This document shows, in pieces, positions 22,310-35,919 of a stretch of DNA of 58,911 nucleotides. Source of the DNA: Pholiota molesta (lineage: Eukaryota; Basidiomycota; Agaricomycetes; Agaricales; Strophariaceae); contig JACGCK010000251.1 of the NCBI GenBank assembly GCA_014925825.1, positions 1 through 58,911 on the forward strand, in the 5' to 3' direction. The stretch's first letter is position 1. Each line of letters begins with the position of its first letter. Both the position numbers and the translations under genes were made by a program. Below the pieces are notes generated by a model. It was given only the letters and a program-made list of their open reading frames with translations, searched no databases and had not been told where the DNA came from.

Positions 22310-22874
22310 ATGGACACCTTCAATATTTTCTACAGCAATGCATTGAACACGACGTTGACCGTCTCCGCCACTGTGACGCTGCTTTCCGCGTTCTTGACCC
22401 TCTCGCTCTTCGTCGGCCCGATAAAGCAATATTTGCATTTTGCTCACGTCGTCGCAAATACTCGAGCCCTTTGGGATCGTTTAGAAGACAAAGAGTGGGC
22501 AATCTGCGGAGCTCCTTCGCCGAAATGGCTGGACATTTTGACGAGGCAAGTTTGGATTACCCTTACTATTGATCCCATCGTTGACCATACACCTCATTAT
22601 TAGCTTGGAAGCCGACGTTGGAAGACATGCCATTGTAATCCTTCGACCTTCTGGAATCGCTGAAGTACCGCGGTCGTGGTGGATATTGGAACTCTTATAT
22701 TTGACGCTGAAGATCGTCAGACTGCAAAGTCGGTTACAGGTATATACCTTGGTATCTGTGTAGCAAATTTCTTCGATGCTAATCCATTCTCTCATTTCTC
22801 AGGCACTTGATCTCGTATACCAGGAGAAAATTGCCGGAGATCCGTCTCTAACACCGACCAGCAGTGCGGCGTGA
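22310..22874 (+). CDS. Small membrane-anchored orphan protein, paralogue B
   Basis: Starts MDTFNIFYSNALNTTLTVSA with a hydrophobic segment (VTLLSAFLTLSLFVGPI), then FAHVVANTRALWDRLEDKE and WLDILTS. The next intron, within the Ser codon, joins LEADVGRHAIVILRPSGIAE. This is the same place as the intron before LEDDV in the gene at 20289. That intron has a GCAAGT donor (GC-AG class) at 22546. After LYLTLKIVRLQSRLQ a last intron joins ALDLVYQEKIAGDPSLTPTS and a stop at 22874. The protein is about 150 residues and lacks the basic tail of paralogue A. Function unknown. Confidence 0.6.
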
Positions 22875-23421
22875 CGTAGTGTTGGAAAGCAATTCACCTG
22901 TATAAATTGTCGACACAGAGCAGCAGACAAGTTCTTTAGAGAATAGCCTCTTTCGTTCTGTAGCACAATTTTGCTCAAGGCTGATTTTGCTTATTATATA
23001 ACAGTTCGATCATCTGCTTTTTGTAAGAGAATTGATTCTTGAATGCGTTCGATGTATTCGGTGAGAGCCTGTGACTGCTGACGCGAAGATAACAATCTGC
23101 TTCATGCCACCATTTCATGAAAATACCGAGAACTATCCTTACCCACGGGACTTGTCAACTGTTGAGATGCATGTACTTTCTTATACTGATCTCAATTGTG
23201 CCGAAGAGCTCGGCAAGCACAATATAACTCAACGTCACATGCCCGATTTAGTAATAAATTCCTTTTTAGATTGATCTAATAGAGAGATATTCGGCATCAA
23301 CGCATCACCGAGCATAAGTACATAAATATAAGATAAGACAATTGTAGAAATGTATTCCCCTGGCACCCTTCTAAAAGAATATCCCCCGCAAAGTCCACGG
23401 AAACGTCCCTTCGAGTTGCAT
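22875..23421. other. Convergent intergenic spacer
   Basis: Lies between the rightward orphan and the 3' end of DUR3. AT-rich, no gene recognised. Confidence 0.4.
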
Positions 23422-26400
23422 CTACCGACGCCTTTTCAGTATCGACGTCCAGCAACCAACCAAGATCTGCCCAATCTCGTGCCTCGATTCCCATACTGGC
23501 AACAGCACCGAAAACGTCCCGCTCAACAGCGCCCAGATTCTATCGTACAGCCAATCAGTGACGTTCTTGGCGGTGTCTAGACCAAGAAAAGAGATAACTC
23601 ACATGCTGACAGAAATCCAGAAAGCGAAAAACTTTTCGCTGAACACATAGTGCGAGAAAAACAGGGGTAGCGGTACTAGATAAGAAAAATAGACGCGTAA
23701 GGCACAAATCCACAAGCTCAGAAGGCCTGACGCACCTATGACCGCGACCACGGCTGTGAGGGAAAGGCTGTACCACGCCGACCTCTTGAAAGCGGCTTGC
23801 AAAGTAGGCAAATCCACCGGGGCCTCATCGCCGCCCTTTTCCGGGGAGAACTCGCCGTTCTGAATGCTGGACGGGACCTCAGACGCAGTCGCCTGTACGC
23901 GGACTTTATCGTCCTCGGAGGGTGTTTTCTCTTTCTCCGCCTTCGTCTGGGAGTCCGCATCCGCCTGGCTGTCGTGCTTCATCGATTCGATGTCGCCCTC
24001 CTCGTCCACGTCAAGATTTGCGATGGCGCGGGTCGCTTTGAAGTCGTAATCCGCAGGATCTGTTACATTCAAGCGCCGAAGAAAGGGAGGGAATAAGTAC
24101 AATGCACGACGATTGCAAAAAACTGGGATGACAGGAAACGACTCAACTCATCAAGGAGACTCCTACGGTGATGATCCCGGAGAAGAGCAGCCCCGTCAGT
24201 CCGCTGCATACCGCGGAATAAGGCTGTGCGAGATTGGGAACGTTGATGGCACCTGTACAAGGAATGTGCGACAGGGTCAGTTCAGCAATTGCAATTGAAC
24301 AGGAAATATTATGGCGAGTGTACCGTATATTTTCAAACACCCGATCATCCATGCCAGCATTCCTGGAAGAGAAATTAGAATAAAGGTACGAAGGTATAAA
24401 GGTATAAAGGTAGCATACCAAGTGTTGCCCCGATTACCGCGCCTGCAATGATTCCTGCACTGGTCAGTTTCCTCCAGGTTACCGTCAGGGCGATCGGAAT
24501 GACTGCCGGACTAAGAACGACGCCTCTGCCACAGAAAATTAGTTCTTATCAAAGCCAAAAATCGTATTGACATATCAGTCACTCACTGCACGTAAAAAAG
24601 CTAGCGCCAGAAGAAAGTGTAGTTCAGCAGAGCAGCTTCATCAACGCGAATCGCGCAAGAGAACACGCACCCATCCGAGATCGATATTCGCTTTATGCAG
24701 CTATGAACAAATTCATGGTCAACTCAACGCGGAGATGTCAGCGGGGTGTGGGTCCTTACAATTGTCGCCCAGCAGCCCATCCACACCGCCCAGAAGCAGA
24801 TGAACAGATGCGATACGCGGACGATTTCTGGGCCTCTTGCCTTCGGGAATAGGTAGGTTTTGTAAATGCTATACATACGTTTGCGTTCATCAAGATGCAG
24901 TTCGTATAAGTGCCGAGAACACTCACTCGTAAGAGCTGCAGCGAGAATTCCTTGGGTCAGCGCCTTCCAAAAAAGATAAGACAATACGAAGGACGTACAA
25001 TAAACTAGATACAGCAATAAGCTATCAAAACGCGTCAGTCGTCGCTCGATTCTCAACCTCTCAAGGCATTTCAAAAAGCACAAACCTCAGCGCTACACGC
25101 GCTCGTCACAGCCATGCTGCATTGACACAAATCACCCAGCCGCAAGTCAACAACCAAGCGCTTTCTCAAGTAAAAAAAGGATACGCACAACACGACGAGA
25201 AGCACCGCAATCGCACCGCCCTTGCCCATGACGACCGCGGCGGCGGCGGGTGCAGCCAGTCCTGCGCTGACTTGCGACGCCGACAGTGCATGCGGGAATG
25301 TTGGGAACCGGGGCTGAATCGAGAATAACGTGAGCAAGAATGATACTAGACTCTATCTGTGAACTCGAGGATGATTGTATCCTGGCTTACATCGGTTTGA
25401 AGGGCCCTAGCTGCGAGTCCGAGACAGCTGGCGAAGGCGAACGGGACGGCGAACCTATGGGTAATACGAAGAAGCTCTCGTGAGATCATCAGGATGGCGA
25501 TGTGGAGTCGGGAATTTTACCAAGAAAGTCCGCCTAGCATCTGGAGAACAGAACATCAGCAACCTCGAATGCAGGAGATACATACATATCGAAACAACTC
25601 ACATACGCCTTCGTCGTCGACTTCGGATGGCTCGCAATCGCCTACAAACCCCAACCACAACCAATCAGCCACACACACCTACAGACACCCCGCAAGCAAG
25701 TAAACCCGTACTCACCCGCTGCCAATAGCCCTGGTCGCAGAACACGCCCGAGAAGCCGCTGAGGATCGTCGCCGCGCCGAACACCAGCCCCTGGTTGCTC
25801 TTCATCGTGAGGTAGCTCCCGTCCTGGTTGCCCGGCACCGGCGTCTCGCGCCCCGCGGCGACGAGGAGGTCGTACAGCCCGGGCAGGCCGTCCGTCGCTG
25901 GGGAGGTGCCGCTGCGCGGATTGTAAGTAAGTAGGTGAGGTGTGGGATGTGGGGGTGGAGGGGGGACGTACTATGTTCGGAAGATGAACTGGGGAGCAGG
26001 GTGTTAGCGGTGCGTCGGAGGGAAGGATGGAGGACGTTGGAAAAGGCGTACGATGTAGATGATTATGAATAAGATGAGGGTGTGGCTCCAGTCGCACACG
26101 AATGTCGCGCGAAGGCCGCTGGGCAGATAATTGCATTTAGCATTTGCATTTCCGAGATCAGAGACGGTCCATCTCACCCGACGATGACGTATACGGCGAT
26201 GCCGATTGGGAGCAGAAAGCATGCGGCAACTGATGGAGGACGAATGAGCTTCAAGATTCTGCGGTGTTCATTAGAAAGATATTTACGGATGTTCATTCCT
26301 GTTAACGCGTTGACCGTGGCTGCGCCTCCGACTGCGTTTGGAATCCGAGGTCAGTGTATAGCCCATGATCTGTGAACATCATTACTCACGAAGTAAAGAG

Positions 26401-27258
26401 CCACAAACGACCATGATGCAGAGGAACGCATAGAAAGTGAAGAGCAAATGCGGGCCAGTACCAAATCGCACTTTCACAATCTGAAGATCCACAAAGCAAA
26501 GGTCAGCGTTCCTTGTCGAAAAGGGAGCATCATTACACTCACTTCTAAGAAAGTATGTGCGCCATTAGCGTTCATTTTTACTTTGGCGGCAACCATGCCG
26601 AAAATGGCGAGTTGGATGGTTCCCCCAACGCCATACCACCTGCGAATGCAAAGCCAGCATAAGAGACATCGACAAGGTCAATAAGTATCCGTTTCTTACC
26701 ATGGCCCACTGACACCAAACGTATATGCGGCCGTACTCGATTGAAGGAGCGTTGCGCTCCATGTCCATGCACTGACGCTGTCATGCGGTCCCAAATTTGA
26801 TCATTGGTGATGTGAAAGTGAGGAAGGCACCTACATCCCACAGCACACTAATCCAGGCTAGCACGAGATGTTAGATTTGGCTTGTAAGATATGGGTCATA
26901 TGCTCACCTTTACGCTTCTAGATGCCGTCTATTGAAATATACATTGGCAAATAATTCAAAGTCAAGACCTGGCCACATTACCGTAAATTCCTCGGACGCG
27001 CTTGGAGACGTGTCGGTGAAGCGCGCTTGCAAGTACGTGAGGCACATCATAACCAGGGCGAAGAAAAATCCAACTCCTATGTATCGTTCTGGTGGTGAGA
27101 TAACGACAAGCCGAACATGTTTAAGCTCGCACCGATGACAACGCCATATCCTACACTCTGAGCTGTTGGCGCGAACTGTCAAACGCACGTCAGAATTCTG
27201 GGAAGAGCGGGAAGACCGTACCAAGGAGTGGCTTGAACTCTGCTGTATCTGAGGACAT
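23422..27258 (-). CDS. DUR3: Urea / polyamine : sodium-solute-symporter-type permease, DUR3 family
   Basis: Leftward gene with over a dozen exons, start MSSDTAEFKPLL. Recognisable blocks in order: FAPTAQSVGYGVVIG, GVGFFFALVMMCLTYLQARF, LLPIGIAVYVIVGGLRATF, VCDWSHTLILFIIIYI, GLPGLYDLLVAAGRETPVPG, SYLTMKSNQGLVFGAATILS, DPRFPTFPHALSASQV-like block, AGLAAPAAAAVVMGKGGAIA, GPEIVRVSHLFICFWAVWMG, INVPNLAQPYSAVCSGLTGL, a hydrophilic acidic loop (DVDEEGDIESMKHDSQADAD) and, after a last intron, WALLSGTFSVLLPVWESRHE with the stop at 23422. These match the SSS-family urea transporter DUR3, a plasma-membrane H+-coupled urea and polyamine importer used when good nitrogen is scarce. GATAAG at 27348 lies 90 bases before the start, and a GATA cluster lies 0.5 kb upstream. 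An intron near 24373-24412 contains a small GGTATAAA tandem. Confidence 0.92.
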
Positions 27259-27347
27259 GGTGAGAGGGGCGGTTCGCTATCGACATTGCTCCAGCTGTTG
27301 GTCTTCTACATATAGCGAGAAGCCTGAGAGATAGGGAATTGGACTGA

Positions 27348-27353
27348 GATAAG
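27348..27353. promoter_or_regulatory. GATAAG element upstream of DUR3
   Basis: GATAAG in the context ctGAGATAAGAAAG, 90 bases upstream of the DUR3 start. Further GATAG motifs occur at about 27330 and 27452-27467. Fungal nitrogen regulators of the AreA/Nit2 GATA class bind such sites (family knowledge); use here is inferred. Confidence 0.5.
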
Positions 27354-27780
27354 AAAGCTCCCACAATAAATTGGGAACGGTATAAATTTATTGAATCATT
27401 GCAAATTGATTGCAATGTTCGAGGGCCCATGAGAATGCTTTCCTGGCATAATAGATAGGAAAGATAGAGCTTTCGAGTCATTTTCTTGATATGATATGCT
27501 TAGCAGCCAGGGGGCGGATGTGAAGTTATTGTATGCGGTTAGTTGCGCCTGGATTTGCTGGCGCAAAAATGGATCGTCAAGAGGTGTAGGGCCACCAATG
27601 TCGATTGGAGACCTGTTGAAGATGCATTCATGGAACGTAACCCGAGCCCGAAGACCAGAAATCGGAAGACAAGAAAAAGAAGAGATTCTACATGATGTTT
27701 AGATTCCAACAAGACGGTAGAACACGGTCAAGTTGCGAAGTCGGATGCAGTCCGGCCGCAGGAATATTTTGCGGCCGGCC

Positions 27781-28175
27781 ATCAAAGTGAGATAAGATAA
27801 GATTACGGAATGAGATACGTGCTATTAATACCCCCGCGTGCCGCAAACTGTGATATGCATTTGAAAGGGTACGCAGACATTTCCTTACCCATTCCGTACT
27901 CAATATTCAATATTCAATCCCGGTCGCAGTCGCAGAAAATTTACGATCATAAACTCAGCATTCTGATAAAGGAAGCCAAGGCAGATGATCTTTCCGACGC
28001 ATGCTTGACCCAAAGTCACGATAACAGCAAGATAGCCGTTCTGTCTCTTATCCTCCAACTACCATTTTAACCTGAGTCGCTGAACATTCCGATTAACATC
28101 CACCACAGAAATCATATGGACCTGCCTCCCCCGCCTGCAAGCCCTTTTGTCCACGCCGATTATCGGCGTCCGCGA
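27781..28175 (+). pseudogene. Degenerate duplicate of the P5C dehydrogenase promoter and 5' end
   Basis: From GATAAGATAAG (27791) onward this segment tracks the region 29263-29720 in order: GAGATACGTGCTATTA.TACCCCCGCG, TGTGATATGCAT.TGAAAGG.TACGCAGACATTTCCTT, CAGTCGCAGAAAATTTACGAT, ATTCTGAT, GCCAAGGC.GATGATC.TTCCGACGCATGCTTGA, CTCTTATCCTCC. It then skips exon 1 and resumes at CAGAAATC.TATG.(G/C)CCTG.CTCCCCC, the start of exon 2. The start codon and exon 1 are missing, so no protein can be made. It ends where the interspersed repeat begins. Confidence 0.8.
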
Positions 28176-28232
28176 TACGCCAGCGCCGTGCCCCTTCCGC
28201 GACCGGGTCAGCCAGCCTCGGTGCTCATTAGG

Positions 28233-28795
28233 AAAAAAGCAGTTTTCTACTTACGTTCGCCTAGATATAATCCATACATAATGGATTTCAGCCCGAGTAT
28301 AAGTATGCGAAAACCATGATAGACACTTCTAACCATGTTGTAATGTAGCTACGGTTATTATACCCATTCTGATTGCATTCTGATGCCTCAGAAATATTGT
28401 GTACCCATACAAGGATATAAGAATTATCTCATTACCATTACGATGAGGGTAGTTAGTGAATGGGATTGTACAGCTACAAGACAAAAAATAAGATGGAATT
28501 CATTTGTAACGTTTTCGCAAGCTTTCCATAGACTTGTAACTCTCAAATTCCTCGCGTAGGATTCCAGCTCAACAAACCCTTGTAATGATCACTTGCATTC
28601 TAATGGATTCTATTGTAGGACTGCCTTGCAAACGTCAGAAGTGTTCCGAGCATTTTATGGTGATTTATGACATTGTGATAAAGCCTCTATTACCCTACGT
28701 TTGTGACCAGTGTATGGGCATTGGGATCTTAGCAGAACGTATATATAGGATTCCTTCACCTAGTGTAGAGGGTGCTTTTTGGCGATGCTGGATAA
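28233..28795 (+). repeat. Interspersed repeat, copy A (longest)
   Basis: About 560 bases starting AAAGCAGTTTTCTACTTACG and passing CCATACATAATGGATTTCAG, CCATGTTGTAATGTAGCTACG, GCCTCAGAAATATTGTGTACC, GAGGGTAGTTAGTGAATGGG, TTTTCGCAAGCTTTCCA, CCTTGTAATGATCACTTGC and GTGTTCCGAGCATTTTATGG. Near-identical sequence recurs at 58199-58690 and, 5'-truncated, at 39172-39480, all in the same orientation. No open frame and no clear terminal repeats. Confidence 0.8.
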
Positions 28796-29254
28796 AGCCA
28801 GAGTAAGTAAAGGCTATGAACATTCTGATGACCGTGCTCACCCATATTCCGCGGTAGCGAGTACGCCATCCTCGCTTTCATCCCATCGGCTCCTTGACTG
28901 GTCCTTCTGCTCATCGTCCTCGTTGGTAAATGGAACAGTCATCCGAGCCCTTCGCATCGTTGTTCATGGGCCAGGACGAGGCGTCATCCCGCAGGCCCTC
29001 CGCAAACTCGTGGGCGCTGCACTTTCGAATGCCCTTGTACTGCGCTGCGCCCTCGCAGATCTCTTGCCTTCTCGGCCTTGTGCATCTGGCAGGTTGACCA
29101 TTTCCTACTCAAAGGCGATCGTCGCGTTGCTGACCCGCGTTCAGAACCTCTACGCAGTAGTGTATCGCATTTGATATTCTGCCGTAAGTAGTGTTGTCCT
29201 CGAGGCGAGGTGACCTCGAGATAAACCTCGCCTCGCCTCTAAGTACCTCGCCAT
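28796..29254. other. Intergenic, possible decayed coding fragment
   Basis: A minus-strand stretch at about 28930-29060 reads like coding sequence (EICEGAAQYKGIRKCSAHEF) but has no start, splice partners or recognised family. A short inverted repeat GAGGCGAGGT/ACCTCGCCTC sits at 29202-29234. Confidence 0.3.
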
Positions 29255-29262
29255 CAAAGAGA

Positions 29263-29286
29263 GATAAGATAAAACATTGAGATAAG
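29263..29286. promoter_or_regulatory. Paired GATAAG elements upstream of P5C dehydrogenase
   Basis: GATAAG at 29263 and again at 29281, about 300 bases before the start codon, in a block that is duplicated at 27791. Expected binding sites for AreA/Nit2-type nitrogen regulators (inference). Confidence 0.55.
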
Positions 29287-29578
29287 ATACGTACTATTAC
29301 CCCCGCGCGCTAATGTAAATTTCTTCCGCATCTGTGATATCCATCTGAAAGGCTACGCAGACATTTCCTTGCTCATTCTGTAGTTCCAGAGATCGCATAT
29401 GTAGAACAGCCGCAGTCCCAGTCGCAGAAAATTTGCGATGATAAAATCAGTATTCTGATCAACAAAGCCAAGGCGGATGATCCTTCCGACGCATGCTTGA
29501 ACCCAACAAAGTCACGTTCAGCAGCAAAGATAGCCCATCTCCCTCTTATCCTCCTACTACCACAATCTCCCACACACC

Positions 29579-31754
<2,176 letters not shown>

Positions 31755-32297
31755 GGAGGAAGAGCTGAAGCAGAATGTGCATTGAATCGTGGACTTGTAT
31801 TTTACTAGCCAGTCAATCAAACGGAAAATTCTTTTGGCTAATTTGAAATGGACAGGCAGTCTAGATACTTACTGTTGAACATAGATCAAGTGTGAGTTGA
31901 TATACGCCGAAATCTTTTTCTAGCAGTGGTGTAAAGCTTTGTGATCTGTCCTACATCGCCGCGAACAGATTATCAGAGAGATTTTCTACAAGTCTTTGAT
32001 ACCAATGAATGTTCATATGAAGTCCAAAGCATAGCAAAATATTTCAAGTGCATACATTCCGCATGTATCATAAGATGTTCGGGGTATTCCATAACTTCGA
32101 GAGTCGTTGAGATGTTCATAACTGAGCTATCATTTAATATTATCGATCGGGAAAGTGTACCAAATAAAAGAGCTATACAAATTAAAAAGTTGTGTTATTC
32201 TAGTCTCTGCGGGTCCGTATGTCATGATGGTGTCCAAATTCTACAAATAGTATGTCATGATTCATTCCTGACGACGCAACACACCTGCAACATACCG
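31755..32297. other. Convergent AT-rich spacer
   Basis: Between two genes that end facing each other. The frame running through it is chance; nothing recognised. Confidence 0.4.
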
Positions 32298-33134
32298 TCA
32301 TGTCTCGCTGGCGCACGTCACCGTCGACGGCAGTGCGTCAATCGCCCCCTTCAGGCTCTCCAAAAACTTCCACGAATTGAGCACGCTCTCCGGACAGCGC
32401 GTGCACCCCGACGCCTCCGCCGCACGGAACAGGAACTGCATCCCGAAGATGACGTCCGTCGTCGGCCGCGCCGCCAGCTCCGCGCGCGCGCCGCGCTCGA
32501 ACTCGTGCCACCACCGCGGCGCGTCGTGCATCGTGAACGCGGACGAGTTGCAGGTCATGCACTTGAGGTCGGGCGGCGCCGTGAGCAGGTCGAGCGCCGC
32601 CGCGGACCGGCGGAGGTGCAGCGCCAGCAGGCGGTGGTAGTCGTACCCGGAGATGTACTTCAGCTCCTTGCACGGCGCTGCGTTGAGGAGGTTGACGTTC
32701 AGGGTGTGCCGCGAGGCGATCTGTGCCTCCTCTTCGAGCTCGTATTGGCATGCAATAGCGTATGCGCGGATGGGGGATTTCAGGAGGTGCTGTCGTGAAA
32801 CAAGGAGCTGGCGGAGCGCGCTGATCGCGGTGGTGAAGTCGTATTTGATAGCGACTCCGATGGCGGCGGCGAGATCGTCGAGACTCTCAATGACGGGGTC
32901 GGGCACGGGATAAATGTACCGCAGAACGGTATCCAGCTCGTGACTGGTTTCGGTGACAGGGATGACCGGTAGTCCCTTGGCACTATCTTGGGGAAGAGTG
33001 AACATGTCGTAGAAAAAGGGAGATGCTGCTGCGAGGATGCATTTGTGAAGATGGAATTCAGTTGAGCAATCTGCTTCAGTTGTTAGCAGAATGACGTCGG
33101 CGTCCGCAGAATCGAATTGGTAGGAGACCGTCAT
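32298..33134 (-). CDS. BTB/POZ-domain protein
   Basis: Single exon of 278 residues. It starts MTVSYQFDSADADVILLTTE and has the BTB core FHLHKCILAAASPFFYDMFT, then LPQDSAKGLPVIPVTETSHE, LDTVLRYIYPVPDPVIESLD and a helical region with LAAAIGVAIKYDF and YAIACQYELEEEAQIASRHT. The C-terminal third has cysteine pairs (LKCMTCNSSAF, GCTRCPESVL) and a WWHEFERGARAEL motif. BTB domains form dimers and can recruit cullin-3 ligases. This compact BTB-only architecture is greatly expanded in Agaricomycetes with unknown targets. The intact open frame has strong GC3 bias. A TATATAA-type box sits about 70 bases upstream. Confidence 0.88.
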   Translation of the reverse strand: MTVSYQFDSADADVILLTTEADCSTEFHLHKCILAAASPFFYDMFTLPQDSAKGLPVIPVTETSHELDTVLRYIYPVPDPVIESLDDLAAAIGVAIKYDFTTAISALRQLLVSRQHLLKSPIRAYAIACQYELEEEAQIASRHTLNVNLLNAAPCKELKYISGYDYHRLLALHLRRSAAALDLLTAPPDLKCMTCNSSAFTMHDAPRWWHEFERGARAELAARPTTDVIFGMQFLFRAAEASGCTRCPESVLNSWKFLESLKGAIDALPSTVTCASET

Positions 33135-33200
33135 AGTGGTGGAAGTATAGACTCAGGGTTCAAAGGGAAGGTTAGAGTCAGCAAAAGAACGAGAAGCGGG

Positions 33201-33208
33201 TTTATATA
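33201..33208 (-). promoter_or_regulatory. TATA-like box of the BTB gene
   Basis: On the coding strand ACTATATAAACCC, about 70 bases before the ATG at 33134. Confidence 0.45.
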
Positions 33209-33436
33209 GTATCCCGAAGGCCGGATGAGTTAAGATGATTTCAGGAGAGCCAAGGAGTTGTGGGGCTCTTGACGATATGCTGTACGCAATAACCGCTGAT
33301 GTAAATTGGGCGGGCAGGGAACTGGTGACGGAAGGATCAATTATGACTATGTGGAAACACGGGCGTACTGTTTTATGCTCTAGGATAACCTTAAGTGTAC
33401 ATCCACAGCATCGCAAACACAGACAAATACCGTTCA

Positions 33437-34992
33437 TCAGTACCGCCCACCTCGACCGGAATGTCTCTCTCTGCTCTTGCTTCGGGTTCTGCGCCTCTCA
33501 CGCTCATAGTCCCCATGATACTCTCGTTTCGTGTCCTTGTGCTTGGCAGGCAGTGGCGACCTCGACCGTTTCCGACGGTGCTCCCGCGAAGAGTCACCGT
33601 CACGGCTGCGGCTTCGCTTTCGACGGCGCTCGGCGGCATGATCAGACGGCACGTCAAAGACCATGCCATAACCGCCTCCAGGTCTTGCGTTGGGACCGTC
33701 GTCATCGCGGTAACGACGAGTCTTCTCCAGATCATCTCGGCCAGCGAAACCTGATGTGCCTTTTGTTCGTTTCGGGCCCCTCGTGATATCATTCGACCAC
33801 TGTGTATTCAGTTTCGAAACGGATTGCGAGCTGGAATTGAGTAAGGTCAAATTTAGGCGCCGGTGAGCTCGGAGACTACGCACAAATCCACCCAAATGCG
33901 GCGATCGTCCACAAGGACATTTTGCATTTTGAAGTAGGCCTATATATTACTTAAACCACGTAAGAAATAAGAATGAAAAGGGACCTACTTGCTCGGCGTC
34001 CTCGCGTTTGTCGAATTCAATAAAGGCGTATTGAAGAGAGTCGCCGGTCTTCTTATCTCGTATAACTTGGCAGCTCATGATAACGCCGAACCGAGAGAAG
34101 ATTAGTTCCAAATCTTCGTCTCGTGTAACGGGGTTCAACTTGCACACAAACAGGACGTTTTCCGGGGGCCTGACATTGGCGAAGGGAAGGTCGCCGACCA
34201 TTTCAAGGGTGAGAGCAGAAGCTGCCGCAGCCTTTTCGCGTCGAACGCGCTCCTCTTCCTCTTCCGGAAGAGTGGCAAGCGGGTCTTCGTCTTCCGCAAT
34301 CCGGGTTGAATTATCCGGTGGACGCGTGGGCGATGATGGTGGCTTAATGAGCCCTGGCGGATCAGGAAAGGGGTCGTCTGCAGAACACATTGAGCCTTTG
34401 AGACAGACATGTCAGAATGAAGAGAGCGCACCAAGAATAAGCACATGCCTTATCCGCACATCTTTGAAGGGGCGGTCGCTCTGGTCCACGAACACCTCAT
34501 TCAATTTGTCCAACGTCTCAAACCCCTCCACCACATGTCCAAACACGGCATGTTTCCCATCTAGGTAGTCGATGTTGTCGCCGAGGGTGATGAAAAACTG
34601 GCTCCCGCAGCCCCCTTGCTGGCCTTCTAGGGCAGGAGCGACGGCCATTGACACTGTTCCTCGGTGGGTGTGCTTGAGCTTTGGAAGGATTTCTGGTGGA
34701 AAGTAACGCGACGACGGAGAGGATTCGGTAGCTATGATAGACCAAATAGATTCACCACCCGTGCCTGTGGCTGTTGGGTCGCCTATCTGCGCCAGGAAGT
34801 CTTTTGATACTAGAATGACAGTGAGAATGTCTTTAGGCAGCCCATGAACAGAATCGTACCATTAAAGAACGCATTCAAGTTGTAATAGTAGATTTTACAC
34901 AGCTTGAGGAAGTTCTCGCAAGTTCTAGGGCAACTTTCAACCTCTAGGTCGATTACTATGTCGCCCAATGACGTCTCGAAGAGCACAGACAT
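33437..34992 (-). CDS. PPIL4: PPIL4-type nuclear cyclophilin with RRM domain
   Basis: Start [20 protein letters not shown], then [14 protein letters not shown], and after introns [40 protein letters not shown] and [40 protein letters not shown]: a cyclophilin peptidyl-prolyl isomerase domain. A linker rich in Pro and Glu follows ([18 protein letters not shown]). Next is an RRM with RNP2-like [10 protein letters not shown] and RNP1-like [10 protein letters not shown]. The tail is Arg/Ser-rich ([18 protein letters not shown]) and ends SGRGGRY. This order (cyclophilin, RRM, RS tail) is that of PPIL4/KIN241 proteins linked to the spliceosome. The RS tail should target the nucleus. In the active site the usual catalytic Arg of QxxxRF-type loops is not conserved in this subfamily, so isomerase activity may be weak (family knowledge). 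Confidence 0.93.
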
Positions 34993-35919
34993 AGTCAAAC
35001 ACTGGTTGTTTCTTGTGTTTGGCTGCCACAATGCACGCTGGCTTTGTCGGCGAATTTCAAATATCACGGTGTATGTGACTCCAGAGATCCAGCTTCGAAG
35101 ATTTTTGCGTATTTGCTATGGGCAGACGTCCTGTTTGAATGACGATGAATGAGGAGATAGGTTTTGTAAGTAGAGAAAGGCTGCGTGCATCTCCGCCAAC
35201 CTAGAGCGGAGTTTCAAATGACTCGTCTCCTCCTGCCACCATCATCTCCTAGGGCTTTAGCATGGCTTCAGCGTCAAGTATCTGACGACCACCAAACCCT
35301 GCTCATTTAAAATTTCCCTGAGACGGAACTGTTTCTAAAAACTCTGGCCATTCAAATATGTTGAATGCGAAACTTCAACTGATCATTATAATTACTATGT
35401 AGTCCATTGGTTTCTTTATTCCGCGCCAAGCCTTTTACTCAGACGTTGCCAGTTACCTTCGAACCCTCAGAATCAACAGACATATCAACTCTCATGCACA
35501 TGCTCCGCTATCTTGCTCATTCCAAGGCTCAGATTGACTTTTATTGACATGCCAAGAAAGGCCAAGCATTATTTCTCTATTTTTCCGTATCCGACATACA
35601 CCCAACGGCAGTTGTGGGCGCTTAAATATCGGGCACTTGAACTTTGAGTCCATCTTTGATCTGATTGTCGCTCCTGACTTCAGGCCTTGAGCTATTTTCG
35701 CGGTATAGTCGGCGCCGGAAGGTCTATCTCTTCTCGCGGTTGGCTCCAACGCACAAGCTCACGCAATTCTGTGTCTTATGTTGTCATATGGGAATATGGG
35801 AATCCTGATTCGTATAATTGATTCATGCGTTTGCATATGTTCTCAATTCGTAAGCCTCTAACGAGCTTGGCATATAAAAGGGGGGCGTATCCTCTGACAT
35901 GGTATTCAGCCCCAACGCG
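34993..35919. other. Divergent intergenic region
   Basis: Holds promoters of the leftward cyclophilin gene and the rightward AA9 gene. Minus-strand frames at 35492-35982 lack an ATG or family likeness. Nothing else recognised. Confidence 0.4.
35874..35880 (+). promoter_or_regulatory. TATA box of the AA9 gene
   Basis: TATAAAA 46 bases before the start codon at 35920, typical of strongly induced secreted-enzyme genes in basidiomycetes. Confidence 0.6.

Noticed and set aside
15695..22874. Secondary-metabolite cluster around the P450
   Set aside because: No terpene synthase, PKS, NRPS, methyltransferase or transporter next to it.
28779..29174. 131-codon plus-strand frame after repeat copy A
   Set aside because: No ATG-supported structure or family; the minus strand looks slightly more coding-like but is also broken.
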